15,067 nt of DNA from Actinomycetes bacterium (GCA_023437345.1 JAEZGC010000235.1:1-15067); one strand, 5' to 3'; positions 1-7,291 are shown, counted from the first letter of the stretch. The notes: a model not told the origin generated them from the sequence alone. Numbers and translations: made by a program.

Positions 1-194
1 GGCCACCCCTACCCGACACAATCCGGGGTCACAGCGGGACTGGTGTGGATTATCCACGCGGGTGGGCGGATTGCCCCGGTTTGTGTCGGACGGCGCGGGC
101 CACCCCTTCCCGACATAATCCGGGGTCACAGCGGGACTGGTGTGGATTATCCACGCGGGTGGGCGGATTGCCCCGGTTTGTGTCGGACGGCGCA
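1..194. repeat. Two tandem copies of a 97-bp repeat with nested palindromes
   Basis: Copy 1 (1-97) and copy 2 (98-194) line up without gaps. They differ only at the pairs 11/108 (A/T), 19/116 (C/T) and the last base (97/194). Each copy is built symmetrically. A 16-nt left arm (13-28; 110-125) is the inverse of a right arm (74-89; 171-186), with one mismatch in copy 1 and two in copy 2. Near the middle is a perfect 13-nt palindrome, GTGGATtATCCAC (45-57; 142-154). Copy 1 begins at base 1, so the array probably continues to the left. TTATCCACG inside the inner palindrome matches 8 of 9 bases of the E. coli DnaA box, but nothing else suggests an origin. No convincing gene overlaps it. It could be a REP/MITE-like element, a protein-binding array or a transcribed hairpin. 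Confidence 0.9.
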
Positions 195-203
195 CGCTGC
201 CGC

Positions 204-209
204 TAGGGT
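204..209 (+). promoter_or_regulatory. Candidate -10 box (TAGGGT) for the ion channel gene
   Basis: TAGGGT fits the TAnnnT pattern of actinobacterial sigma-A -10 boxes. It would place transcription start near 215, just before the stem-loop at 222-247. No good -35 hexamer is seen at 16-19 nt; the nearest weak one is TTGTGT at 178-183, with a 20-nt spacer that runs into the end of the repeat. Confidence 0.35.
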
Positions 210-221
210 GCAAGCCACCGG

Positions 222-247
222 AGCCGGCGACAGGGGAGTCGCCGGCT
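222..247 (+). promoter_or_regulatory. Perfect 10-bp stem-loop before the ion channel gene
   Basis: AGCCGGCGAC and GTCGCCGGCT form a perfect 10-bp stem around a 6-nt loop, AGGGGA. The stem ends 3 nt before the purine-rich ribosome binding site (GGAAGGGGAGG, 251-261). There is no T-run after it. It may be a 5' leader structure of the channel mRNA, or a U-less terminator for a gene left of the window. The loop itself resembles a Shine-Dalgarno sequence. Confidence 0.6.
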
Positions 248-263
248 GACGGAAGGGGAGGCT

Positions 264-2141
264 GTGGAGACGCCTGGACTGCGCGATCGGCTGCGCTACG
301 GCTTCGACAACTGGATGGCGCGCGGCACGGTTGCGATCATGGGGCTGCTCGCCCTGGCCACCGTGGCCTTCGTCGTGGTGGTGGCGGCGGTGGCGGTGGT
401 GCTGCGGGTCTTCCCCGACGACGCCGAGGACGGCGACTTCTGGGACATCGTGTGGGGCAACCTGATGCGCACCCTCGACCCGGGCACGATGGGCGGGGAC
501 ACCGGCTGGGGCTTCCGGCTGCTGATGCTGCTGGTCACGATCGGCGGCCTGGTGATCGTCGCCAGCCTGATCGGCATCGTGTCGGGCGCCTTCGACGACA
601 AGATGATCCAGCTGCGCAAGGGCCGCAGCCTCGTGCTGGAGACCGACCACACGCTGATCCTCGGCTGGTCGCCGCAGCTCTTCCTGATCGTCGGTGAGCT
701 GTGCCGGGCCAACGCCTCCCGCAAGCGGGCCACCATCGTGATCCTGGCTGACCGCGACAAGGTGGAGATGGAGGACGAACTGCGCGAGCGGGTGCCCGAC
801 ACCGGCCGGACCACCATCGTGTGCCGCAGCGGAGACCCGACCTCGCCGTCGGACATCAGGATCGTCAGCCCGCTGGCCGCGCGCAGCGTGATCATCCTCA
901 CCGGTGAGGCCCCCGACCCCGACGCCGCCGCGCTGAAGACCGCGCTGGCCCTCACCCATGCGCTGCCGGACGGGGCACCGGGCGCCCGGATCGTGGCAGC
1001 TCTCGACTCGCCGGCCAACCTTGATGCCGCCCGGACGGTGGGCCGCGACTCGGCGCAGTGGCTGCTGGCCAGCACGCTGGTCCGCCGGCTCACCGCGCAG
1101 ACCTGCCGGCAGAGCGGCCTGAGCACCGTCTACTCGGAGCTGCTCGACTTCGACGGGGACGAGATCTACTTCGTCGACCAGCCCACGCCGGCCGGGTCCA
1201 CCTACCTCGACGCCCAGGCCGGGTTCGCCGACTCGGCGGTGATCGGGCTGGTGCGTCAGGACCGTCCGCTGCTGAACCCTGCGCCGACCACCGAGCTGGA
1301 GCCGCAGGACCGGCTTGTCGTGATCTCGGCCGATGACAGCGGGATAGTCCCGGCCCCGCCCGGCGCGCCCGACCCGGACGCGATCTCCGGCGCGACGGCG
1401 CCCGCCCCCAGGCCTGAGCGGACGCTCGTGCTTGGGTACAACGCGGGGATCGGGGAGTTGCTGGCCGAACTCGCCAGGTACACCCCGCCGGGGTCCTCCG
1501 CCACCGTGGTCGCCGACGTCCCCGACCCGGGCGTGGCGAGCCCGCCCGGGATGGCCGTCGGGTTCCGGCGCGCCGACACCACCAGCCGCCCGGTGCTGGA
1601 GTCACTCGACGTCGCCGGCCATGACCACATCCTGGTGCTGGCCGACGGCCACCTGCACGACGCCCAGGCCGCCGACGCCCGCACGCTGGTCACCCTGCTG
1701 CACCTTCGCGAGATCGCGGACCGGACCGGGAAGCGGCTCAGCATCGTCAGCGAGATGCGCGACGACGGCAACCGGGAGCTGGCCGAGGTGACGCGGGCCG
1801 ACGACTTCATCGTCAGCGACCGCCTGGTCGGCCTGCTGCTGGCGCAGGTCAGCGAGAACCCGGGCCTTGCCGAGGTCTTCGACACCCTGTTCAGCAGCCA
1901 CGGCTGCGAGATCTACCTGCGCCCCGCCGGGTTGTACCTCAAGCCCGGGGTGGAGACCGACTTCTACACGGTGCTCGCGGCGGCGGCGGCCCGCGGCGAG
2001 ACCGCCATCGGGTACCGGGTGGGGGCCGAGGCCCACTCCCGCAGGCGCAACTACGGGGTGCACCTCAACCCCCACAAGCCCGACCGGCTCCGGCTCGGCG
2101 AGGATGACGCGGTGATAGTCCTGGCGGACGACGAGAAGTGA
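264..2141 (+). CDS. CASTOR/POLLUX-type ion channel with RCK domains
   Basis: A 625-residue membrane protein of the prokaryotic CASTOR/POLLUX family, whose plant members are nuclear-envelope cation channels. The bacterial role is not well defined; ion (K+ or Ca2+) conductance gated by the cytosolic domains is inferred. Visible order: a short basic N-terminus (LRDRLRYGFDNW), membrane helix 1 (about 21-48), a pore-loop region with the family motif MRTLDPGTMGGDTG (68-81), and membrane helix 2 (about 85-108). Two Rossmann-like RCK regions follow, one from about 129 (TLILGWSPQ) and one in the second half (TLVLGYNAGIGELL). The C-terminus is a compact TrkA-C-like region. The GTG start is chosen because GGAAGGGGAGG precedes it and the family's N-terminal pattern begins at once. 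It is transcribed alone and ends 3 nt from the converging DUF2510 gene. The family call is firm; the transported ion is unknown. Confidence 0.85.
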   Translation: METPGLRDRLRYGFDNWMARGTVAIMGLLALATVAFVVVVAAVAVVLRVFPDDAEDGDFWDIVWGNLMRTLDPGTMGGDTGWGFRLLMLLVTIGGLVIVASLIGIVSGAFDDKMIQLRKGRSLVLETDHTLILGWSPQLFLIVGELCRANASRKRATIVILADRDKVEMEDELRERVPDTGRTTIVCRSGDPTSPSDIRIVSPLAARSVIILTGEAPDPDAAALKTALALTHALPDGAPGARIVAALDSPANLDAARTVGRDSAQWLLASTLVRRLTAQTCRQSGLSTVYSELLDFDGDEIYFVDQPTPAGSTYLDAQAGFADSAVIGLVRQDRPLLNPAPTTELEPQDRLVVISADDSGIVPAPPGAPDPDAISGATAPAPRPERTLVLGYNAGIGELLAELARYTPPGSSATVVADVPDPGVASPPGMAVGFRRADTTSRPVLESLDVAGHDHILVLADGHLHDAQAADARTLVTLLHLREIADRTGKRLSIVSEMRDDGNRELAEVTRADDFIVSDRLVGLLLAQVSENPGLAEVFDTLFSSHGCEIYLRPAGLYLKPGVETDFYTVLAAAAARGETAIGYRVGAEAHSRRRNYGVHLNPHKPDRLRLGEDDAVIVLADDEK

Positions 2142-2144
2142 GCC

Positions 2145-3011
2145 TCAGGCGTCGACTGTGAGGTTCTCCAGCACGTCGCGGGCGTCCTGGACCAGTTCCG
2201 GCACCGTGTCGGGGATGGAGGCGTAGTACAGCGAGGCCGACTCGGGGCCGGTGTCGACGATCACCACGATCGCCAGCTCGCCCTTGGTGTTCAGGTTGGG
2301 GATGTCGAAGCTGAGGTGGGACTCCACCACCCAGGCGTCATGGCCGTCGACAGTGATCGCCTTGGACACCAGGTCGTCGCGCTCGACGACGGCGTCGGCG
2401 TAGAACCTGCCCACCACGCACCTCATGACGATCTCCGAGCCCTCCTTGGGGCTGAAGAAGCCGTCTCCGGCGACGAGCTCGGCGACCAGCACCGCGGCGA
2501 CCCAGCTGGCCCCCGGTTCGTAGTCCGGCTCGACGGTGACCGACTGCTGGGCGACATCACGCGCGAACGGCACCCGGTTGTCGCCGTACACCTCGCTCCA
2601 CGGCGAGCCGAGCATCGGGTAGGAGATCTTCCCGCCGTGGACGCGACCGTCGTTGTGCTGCGGCGGCGGCTCGGTGCTCTGGCTGGGGTCGAGGGCCGGG
2701 CAGACGTCCTGGGTCGGGTTGCCGCCGGGGGACGCGGACGGTTGCTCGGTCGGGCCGACGATCGGGCCCCAGGGCTGGGTGACGAACCAGATCACCAGGA
2801 CGAGCACGAGCAGCGCCGCGATGCCGCCCGCCCACCAGCCGACCTTCGAGCGTTGCGGTTCAAGTCCTGGCGGGATGGCGGGGCCCGGACCGGCCGGGGG
2901 CGGGGTGGCCGCCGGGTTGGCGGTGATCGCCGACGTCCACTCGGTCCCCGTCCAGTACCGGTACATGCCGGGCTGCCTGCCCGGGTCCGGATACCACCCT
3001 GCGCCACTCAC
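2145..3011 (-). CDS. DUF2510 single-pass membrane protein
   Basis: 288 residues. The N-terminus (5-30) carries the DUF2510 signature (GWYPDPGR...YRYWTGTEWT), a small domain common at the start of actinobacterial membrane proteins. A proline/glycine-rich linker follows (about 33-54), then one membrane helix (about 58-78), then a roughly 210-residue region predicted to lie outside the cell. The outer part has a Pro/Ser/Gly-rich stalk and two cysteines (C104, C198) that could form a disulfide. I do not recognise a catalytic motif in it. The GTG start sits 6 nt after TAGACT, with no Shine-Dalgarno sequence, which fits a leaderless mRNA. Function is unknown; an envelope sensor or scaffold role would be a guess. 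Confidence 0.8.
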   Translation of the reverse strand: MSGAGWYPDPGRQPGMYRYWTGTEWTSAITANPAATPPPAGPGPAIPPGLEPQRSKVGWWAGGIAALLVLVLVIWFVTQPWGPIVGPTEQPSASPGGNPTQDVCPALDPSQSTEPPPQHNDGRVHGGKISYPMLGSPWSEVYGDNRVPFARDVAQQSVTVEPDYEPGASWVAAVLVAELVAGDGFFSPKEGSEIVMRCVVGRFYADAVVERDDLVSKAITVDGHDAWVVESHLSFDIPNLNTKGELAIVVIVDTGPESASLYYASIPDTVPELVQDARDVLENLTVDA

Positions 3012-3017
3012 GCGTGC

Positions 3018-3023
3018 AGTCTA
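3018..3023 (-). promoter_or_regulatory. -10 box TAGACT for leaderless DUF2510 mRNA
   Basis: On the - strand TAGACT is followed by exactly 6 nt and then the GTG start, so transcription would begin at or next to the start codon. No ribosome binding site is present. The same arrangement occurs before mshD and before the 36-residue peptide in this window. Confidence 0.5.
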
Positions 3024-3037
3024 GTTGGGCCGCTGAA

Positions 3038-3055
3038 CCACCCGGGAAGGGGTGG
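3038..3055 (-). terminator. Weak U-less hairpin downstream of pstB
   Basis: CCACCC and GGGTGG form a 6-bp stem with a 6-nt loop about 63 nt past the pstB stop. There is no T-run. It is the best terminator candidate in the 107-nt gap between pstB and the DUF2510 gene, but it is weak. Confidence 0.3.
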
Positions 3056-3118
3056 GTCCGCGCCGTCCGGGGGTGCGGCGGCAGACCCGACACGGAGCCG
3101 ATGGGTCACCTCGGCGGC

Positions 3119-3898
3119 TCAGCCGAACCGGCCGGAGATGTAGTCCTCGGTCGCCTTCACGTCGGGGGTGGAGAAGATCTTGTCGGTGGGGCCGACCTCG
3201 ATCAGCTTGCCGGGCGACCCGGTCCCGGCGATGTTGAAGAACGCTGTGGTGTCGGAGACGCGGGCCGCCTGCTGCATGTTGTGGGTCACGATCACCACCG
3301 TGTAGGTCTCCTTGAGCTCGTGGATCAGGTCCTCGATGGCCAGCGTCGAGATCGGGTCGAGCGCCGAGCACGGCTCGTCCATCAGGATCACGTCGGGCTG
3401 CATGGCGATGGCGCGGGCTATGCACAGCCGCTGCTGCTGGCCACCGGACAGGCCCGAGCCGGGCAGGTCGAGGCGGTTCTTGACCTCCTCCCACAGGTTG
3501 GCGCCGCGCAGCGCCCGCTCGGCGAGCTCGTCCTTGTCCGGCTGCGACATCCGGGAGTTGTTCAGGGTGATGCCGGCGAGCACGTTCTCCTTGATCGACA
3601 TCGTCGGGAACGGGTTCGGCCGCTGGAAGACCATGCCGACCTGACGCCGCACCCGTACCGGGTCGACACCGGGGCCGTAGAGGTTCTCGCCGTCCATCAG
3701 CACCTCGCCCTCGACGTAAGCGCCGTTGATCACCTCGTGCATCCGGTTCAGGGTGCGCAGGAAGGTGGACTTCCCGCAGCCGGACGGTCCGATGAAGGCG
3801 GTGACCGAGCGGGGTTCGATGGTCATCGAGACCCCTTCGACCGCCTTGAACTTGCCGTAGTAGACGTTGAGGTCGGTGATGTCGATGCGTTTTGACAC
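3119..3898 (-). CDS. pstB: Phosphate ABC transporter ATP-binding protein PstB
   Basis: 259 residues, the normal length for PstB, the cytoplasmic ATPase that powers phosphate import through PstC/PstA. All ABC motifs are intact: Walker A GPSGCGKST (37-45), Q-loop VFQRPNPFP (Q92), signature LSGGQQQR (150-157), Walker B VILMDEP with catalytic E175, the D-loop SALD, and the H-loop histidine H206 in IVTHNM. The RPNPFP after the Q-loop and the IFSTPDVKATEDYISGRFG ending are typical of PstB rather than other ABC ATPases. The GTG start is supported by AAGGAA a few bases upstream. It is the last gene of the pst operon, 15 nt after pstA. No phoU follows in this window. Confidence 0.97.
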   Translation of the reverse strand: MSKRIDITDLNVYYGKFKAVEGVSMTIEPRSVTAFIGPSGCGKSTFLRTLNRMHEVINGAYVEGEVLMDGENLYGPGVDPVRVRRQVGMVFQRPNPFPTMSIKENVLAGITLNNSRMSQPDKDELAERALRGANLWEEVKNRLDLPGSGLSGGQQQRLCIARAIAMQPDVILMDEPCSALDPISTLAIEDLIHELKETYTVVIVTHNMQQAARVSDTTAFFNIAGTGSPGKLIEVGPTDKIFSTPDVKATEDYISGRFG

Positions 3899-3913
3899 AG
3901 TTGGTTCCTTGGT

Positions 3914-4981
3914 TCAGCGGCCCGTGCGGGGCGCGAAGCGGGCGGCGATCAGGCGACCGATGAGGTTCAGCGCCATCACGATGAGGATGAGGGTGAGCGC
4001 GCCGGCCCAGGCCCGGTCCCAGTAGGGCTGGGCGACCACACCGGGGTGCGCGTAGGAGTCCCAGACGAAGACCGGCAGGGTCATCATGGGGTTGGAGAAC
4101 GGGTCGTTGTTGAGGCTGGCGGTGAAGCCGGCCACGATCATCAGCGGGGCGGTCTCACCGATCACCCGCGCTATCGACAAGATGACGCCCGACACCAGGC
4201 CGGCTATCGAGGTCGGGATGACGATCCGGACTATGGTCTTCCACTTCGCCACCCCGAGCGCGTAGGAGGCCTCGCGCAGTTCGTTGGGGACCAGCCGAAG
4301 CAGTTCCTCGCAGGAGCGCACCACCACAGGGATCATCAGCACCGACAGGGCCACCGAGCCGGCGAACCCGGAGACCGAGCCGGGGCCGAAGACCATCGCC
4401 ATCAGCGAGTACGCGAACAGGCCGGCGACGATCGAGGGCACCCCGGTCATCACGTCGACGAAGAAGGTGATCGCCTTCGACAGCCGGTTCCCCGAGGCGT
4501 ACTCGGCAAGGTAGATGGCGGTGAGCAGCCCGATCGGGACCGAGATCAGCATCGCCAGTCCGGTCACCCACAAGGTTCCGGCGATCGCGTGGGCGGCGCC
4601 GCCGCCCTCCCCGACCACGTTGCGCATCGAGTAGGTGAAGAACTGGAGGTCGAGCCGGGCGGTGCCCTGGCTGACCACCTCCCACAGCAGGGAGCCCAGC
4701 GGCAGCAGCGCCAGGCCGAAAGCGCCGGTGACCAGGTGCCGGGCGCGCCGGTCGGCGGCCTGCCGGGCCCCCTCGACGACCCGGGTCGCCACCTCCATCA
4801 CGACGAGGTAGACGGCGAACCCGACCGCCAGGACGGCGACGAGGCTGGGTGGGGCCAGCAGGAGGTCGGCTACCGCGTAGCCGACCGCCAGCGAGCCGAC
4901 GATGACGGCGGGGGCGGTCCAGCGGGGCAGGGCTCCTGCGGTGAGCCCTGAGGTTCCGGGGCGCAGCGTCTGGGTGCTCAT
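3914..4981 (-). CDS. pstA: Phosphate ABC transporter permease PstA
   Basis: 355 residues; inner-membrane permease that pairs with PstC to form the phosphate channel. The first about 65 residues carry two hydrophobic segments (about 22-42 and 45-62) ahead of the six-helix permease core. The core contains the EAA cytoplasmic loop that docks PstB (EASYALGVAKWKTIVRIVIP, 237-256) and the PstA-type ARVIGETAPL (271-280). The reading frame stays open upstream to 5308, but that part is a shadow of pstC. The ATG at 4981 is chosen because it overlaps the pstC stop by one base (TGATG), which indicates translational coupling, and because the protein looks normal from there. Confidence 0.95.
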   Translation of the reverse strand: MSTQTLRPGTSGLTAGALPRWTAPAVIVGSLAVGYAVADLLLAPPSLVAVLAVGFAVYLVVMEVATRVVEGARQAADRRARHLVTGAFGLALLPLGSLLWEVVSQGTARLDLQFFTYSMRNVVGEGGGAAHAIAGTLWVTGLAMLISVPIGLLTAIYLAEYASGNRLSKAITFFVDVMTGVPSIVAGLFAYSLMAMVFGPGSVSGFAGSVALSVLMIPVVVRSCEELLRLVPNELREASYALGVAKWKTIVRIVIPTSIAGLVSGVILSIARVIGETAPLMIVAGFTASLNNDPFSNPMMTLPVFVWDSYAHPGVVAQPYWDRAWAGALTLILIVMALNLIGRLIAARFAPRTGR

Positions 4982-5994
4982 CAGTTGGCCCCTGAGTACT
5001 CGGCGCGGCGGGAGACTATCCAGCGGGCGAACATGTTCACGCCAAGGGTGATCACGAACAGGACGAGCCCGGCGGCGATCAACTGGTTGACCTTCAGGCC
5101 GAAGGATTCGGGGAAGTTGAGCGCGATGGTCGCCGCGATGGTGTTGGGGTTGTCGGAGGTGAGCACCTCGAAGGTGATGTTCCGGCCGCCGGACATCACC
5201 ATGGCGACCGCCATCGTCTCGCCCAGCGCACGGCCCAGGCCGAGCATGACCGCTGCGATGATGCCGGGCCGGCCGAACGGCAGCACCGCCATCTTCACCA
5301 TCTCCCACCGGGTGGCGCCCAGCGCCAGGGCGGCCTCCTCATGCAGCCTGGGGGTCTGCAGGAAGACCTCCCGGCACAGTGACGTGATGATCGGGAGCAC
5401 CATCACGGCCAGCACGATGGCGGCGGTGAGGATCGTCCGGCCGGTGCCTGAGACCTGGCCGGAGAACAGCGGGAACCACCCGACGTTGGCGTTCAGCCAG
5501 CTCCACAGCGGCCGGATCGCGGGGGCGAGGGTGAGCGAGCCCCACAGCCCGAACACCACCGACGGCACAGCCGCCAGCAGGTCGATCACGTAACCCAGCG
5601 GCCTGGCGAGCCGGCGCGGTGCGTAGTGCGAGATGAACAGCGCGATCCCTATCGACACCGGGACGGCCATCGCCAGCGCCAGCAGCGCCGCCCACAGCGT
5701 GCCGAAGGCGTACGGCAGCACCCATTCCACGAACGGGCCGTAGCCCCGTTCGGTGAGGGCCTCGTTCGAGGCGGTCAGCGCCGGTGAACCCTGCGCGATG
5801 AGGAAGGCGGCCACCAGGGCGAGGACGACGAGGATCGTGATGCCGGCGGCGGTGGCGATCCCGCGGAACACCGGGTCGCCGATCCGGCGGCGGTCGGCCG
5901 GGGCCGGTCCGGCGGTCGGGCCAGGGGTCGGGGCCGGCTCCTGGTCGCCGTCGGGGACGGCGAGCGGGGGCGGACCGGTGTGGGTCATCGACAT
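4981..5994 (-). CDS. pstC: Phosphate ABC transporter permease PstC
   Basis: 337 residues; partner of PstA in the membrane. A proline/glycine-rich cytoplasmic tail (about 1-38) precedes the first helix (about 45-67). The permease core holds the EAA loop HEEAALALGATRWEMVKMAVLPF (from 218, in two parts) and the conserved LGLGRALGETMAVAMV (251-266). AGAGGAAG upstream of the ATG is a good ribosome binding site, which favours this start over the second Met at residue 3. It is separated from pstS by 85 nt containing a stem-loop, and its stop overlaps the pstA start by one base. Confidence 0.95.
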   Translation of the reverse strand: MSMTHTGPPPLAVPDGDQEPAPTPGPTAGPAPADRRRIGDPVFRGIATAAGITILVVLALVAAFLIAQGSPALTASNEALTERGYGPFVEWVLPYAFGTLWAALLALAMAVPVSIGIALFISHYAPRRLARPLGYVIDLLAAVPSVVFGLWGSLTLAPAIRPLWSWLNANVGWFPLFSGQVSGTGRTILTAAIVLAVMVLPIITSLCREVFLQTPRLHEEAALALGATRWEMVKMAVLPFGRPGIIAAVMLGLGRALGETMAVAMVMSGGRNITFEVLTSDNPNTIAATIALNFPESFGLKVNQLIAAGLVLFVITLGVNMFARWIVSRRAEYSGAN

Positions 5995-6032
5995 TGGCTT
6001 CCTCTAGGCGCGTGAGTCCGGACGGACAACAC

Positions 6033-6066
6033 GGCGATGGCGGGACGCGCACGCCCCACCATCGCC
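6033..6066 (-). promoter_or_regulatory. Stem-loop between pstS and pstC
   Basis: GGCGATGG (6033-6040) pairs perfectly with CCATCGCC (6059-6066). A further GGG/CCC pair can form inside (6042-6044 with 6055-6057). It lies just after the pstS stop and before the pstC ribosome binding site, the only sizeable gap in the operon. A structure here could stop part of the transcripts or protect the pstS 3' end, giving more binding protein than permease. That role is inferred. Confidence 0.5.
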
Positions 6067-6079
6067 ACGTTAGGTCCCA

Positions 6080-7189
6080 CTACTTGATGGCGTCCACAGA
6101 GGCGGCCACGGCCTGGCTCAGCGCTGCCGACAGCGGCGCCGAACCCGCGGCCTGGGCGGCGGAGGACTGGCCCTCGGCGGAGGCGAGGTAACCGACGTAG
6201 GCCTTCACCAGTTCCGCGTCGGCCGGGTCGGCGTAGGCCTCGCACACGATGGCGTAGGCGACCAGGACGAACGGGTAGACCCCTTCGGCGGTACGGTCCA
6301 GTTCGACGGCCAGGTCGTGCTCGGCGCGGCCGGAGACCCGCGGGGAGGCGTCCACCACGGCGGCTGCGGCTTCGGCGGTCGGCTGCTGCGGGGTGTCCCC
6401 GATCAGCACTGACGCCTTGCCCAGCTCGCCGGCCTGGGAGGCGTCGGCGTACCCGATCGCCCCCGCGCCCTGGGTGACGGCCTGGACCACCCCGGAGGTG
6501 CCCTGCGCGGCCTCACCGCCCAGCTCGGCCGGCCACTCGCCATCGGCCTCCCAGGTCCACACCTGCGGAGCCAGCGCGGCCAGCGTGGCGGTGAAGTTGT
6601 CGGTGGTGCCGGAGTCGTCGGCGCGGTGGACGGCAGTGATCGGCAGGTCGGGCAGGGTCGCTCCCGAGTTGGTGGCGGCGATCGCCGGGTCGTTCCAGTT
6701 GGTGATCTTGCCGGCGAAGATTCCGGCGGCGGTGGCCGGGTCGAGGGTGAGCTCGCTGGCGCCCTCGATGTTGAAGATGATCGCGATCGGGGAGATGTAG
6801 ACCGGCAGGTTCCAGGCCGTGGAGTCGGCCGCGCAGCCGGCGAAGCCGCCGTTGGCGATCTCCTCGTCGTTGAGGGCACGGTCGGAGCCGGCGAACTGGG
6901 CGGCGCCCGCGGCGAACGCCTCGCGGCCGGCGCCGGAACCGTCCGGCTTGTAGTTGACCGTCACCTGAGGGTTGGCGACCTGGAAGTCGGCCCCCCACAT
7001 CTCCTGGGCGGCCTTCATCGAGGTGGCGCCGACGCCCTGCAGGGTGCCGGAGAGCGCAGCGGCAGAGGTGGGAGCGGAGGTCTCGCCAGCGGGGGCGCCG
7101 GTGGCCGGCGCCTCGTTGACGGCGCAACCCGTCAGACTCACAGCGGTGGCGAGGGCCAGCACTGTGCCGGCCAGGGAGGAGATCTTCAC
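6080..7189 (-). CDS. pstS: Phosphate-binding lipoprotein PstS
   Basis: 369 residues; the extracellular phosphate-binding protein that feeds PstCAB, anchored as a lipoprotein. A type II signal peptide is clear: MKISS, a hydrophobic stretch, and the lipobox LTGC with C22 as the lipidated residue, followed by an Ala/Thr/Pro/Gly linker (about 26-46). Phosphate-contact segments of the family are visible: GVGATS (52-57), GSGAGRE (84-90), GSDRAL (101-106) and HRADDSGTTDNF (188-199). The GTG start is supported by AAGGAAC directly upstream. It is the first gene of the operon and lies behind the PHO-box array at 7248-7291, so it should be induced by phosphate starvation. Confidence 0.96.
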   Translation of the reverse strand: MKISSLAGTVLALATAVSLTGCAVNEAPATGAPAGETSAPTSAAALSGTLQGVGATSMKAAQEMWGADFQVANPQVTVNYKPDGSGAGREAFAAGAAQFAGSDRALNDEEIANGGFAGCAADSTAWNLPVYISPIAIIFNIEGASELTLDPATAAGIFAGKITNWNDPAIAATNSGATLPDLPITAVHRADDSGTTDNFTATLAALAPQVWTWEADGEWPAELGGEAAQGTSGVVQAVTQGAGAIGYADASQAGELGKASVLIGDTPQQPTAEAAAAVVDASPRVSGRAEHDLAVELDRTAEGVYPFVLVAYAIVCEAYADPADAELVKAYVGYLASAEGQSSAAQAAGSAPLSAALSQAVAASVDAIK

Positions 7190-7214
7190 ACGTGTTCCTT
7201 AGAACTCAGCGGAT

Positions 7215-7230
7215 CAGAGCGGTTGCTCTG
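7215..7230 (-). promoter_or_regulatory. Small hairpin in the pstS leader
   Basis: CAGAGC and GCTCTG form a perfect 6-bp stem with a 4-nt loop, between the PHO boxes and the pstS ribosome binding site. It may be a leader structure; chance cannot be excluded at this size. Confidence 0.3.
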
Positions 7231-7247
7231 CCACTGAACCTGCCAGC

Positions 7248-7291
7248 CCGGGTTGACCGGTTCGGGACCGCTGGGTGAACAGCTGGTGAAC
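7248..7291 (-). promoter_or_regulatory. PHO-box array (four 11-nt direct repeats) before pstS
   Basis: Read on the - strand, four consecutive 11-mers start at 7291, 7280, 7269 and 7258: GTTCACCAGCT, GTTCACCCAGC, GGTCCCGAACC and GGTCAACCCGG. The Streptomyces PhoP direct-repeat consensus is G(G/T)TCAYYYR(G/C)G. Units 1, 2 and 4 fit well and unit 3 is degenerate. The exact 11-nt spacing and the position 58 nt before the pstS start make a PhoP-type response regulator operator likely. No phoR/phoP gene is in the window. Confidence 0.75.

Noticed and set aside
1..194. CRISPR array
   Set aside because: The whole 97-bp unit repeats, with no variable spacers between short repeats, and no cas genes are present.
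43..697. Open frames over the tandem repeat and into the channel gene (43-249 and 140-697, +)
   Set aside because: They share the same repeat-encoded peptide, have no family resemblance, and the second runs out of frame through the clear channel gene. They are products of the duplication and high GC.
3085..3109. ACCCGACAC...GGGTCAC near the pstB end as a relic of the 97-bp repeat
   Set aside because: Only two short blocks match with different spacing (9 versus 6 nt) and there is no palindrome core; too little to call homology.
3014..3895. Long + strand open frame opposite pstB
   Set aside because: Arg/Gly/Val/His-rich low-complexity translation exactly mirroring pstB; a GC-driven antisense shadow.
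4982..5308. N-terminal extension of the pstA frame
   Set aside because: It overlaps pstC and has a random basic/proline composition; the ATG at 4981 with TGATG coupling gives a normal PstA.
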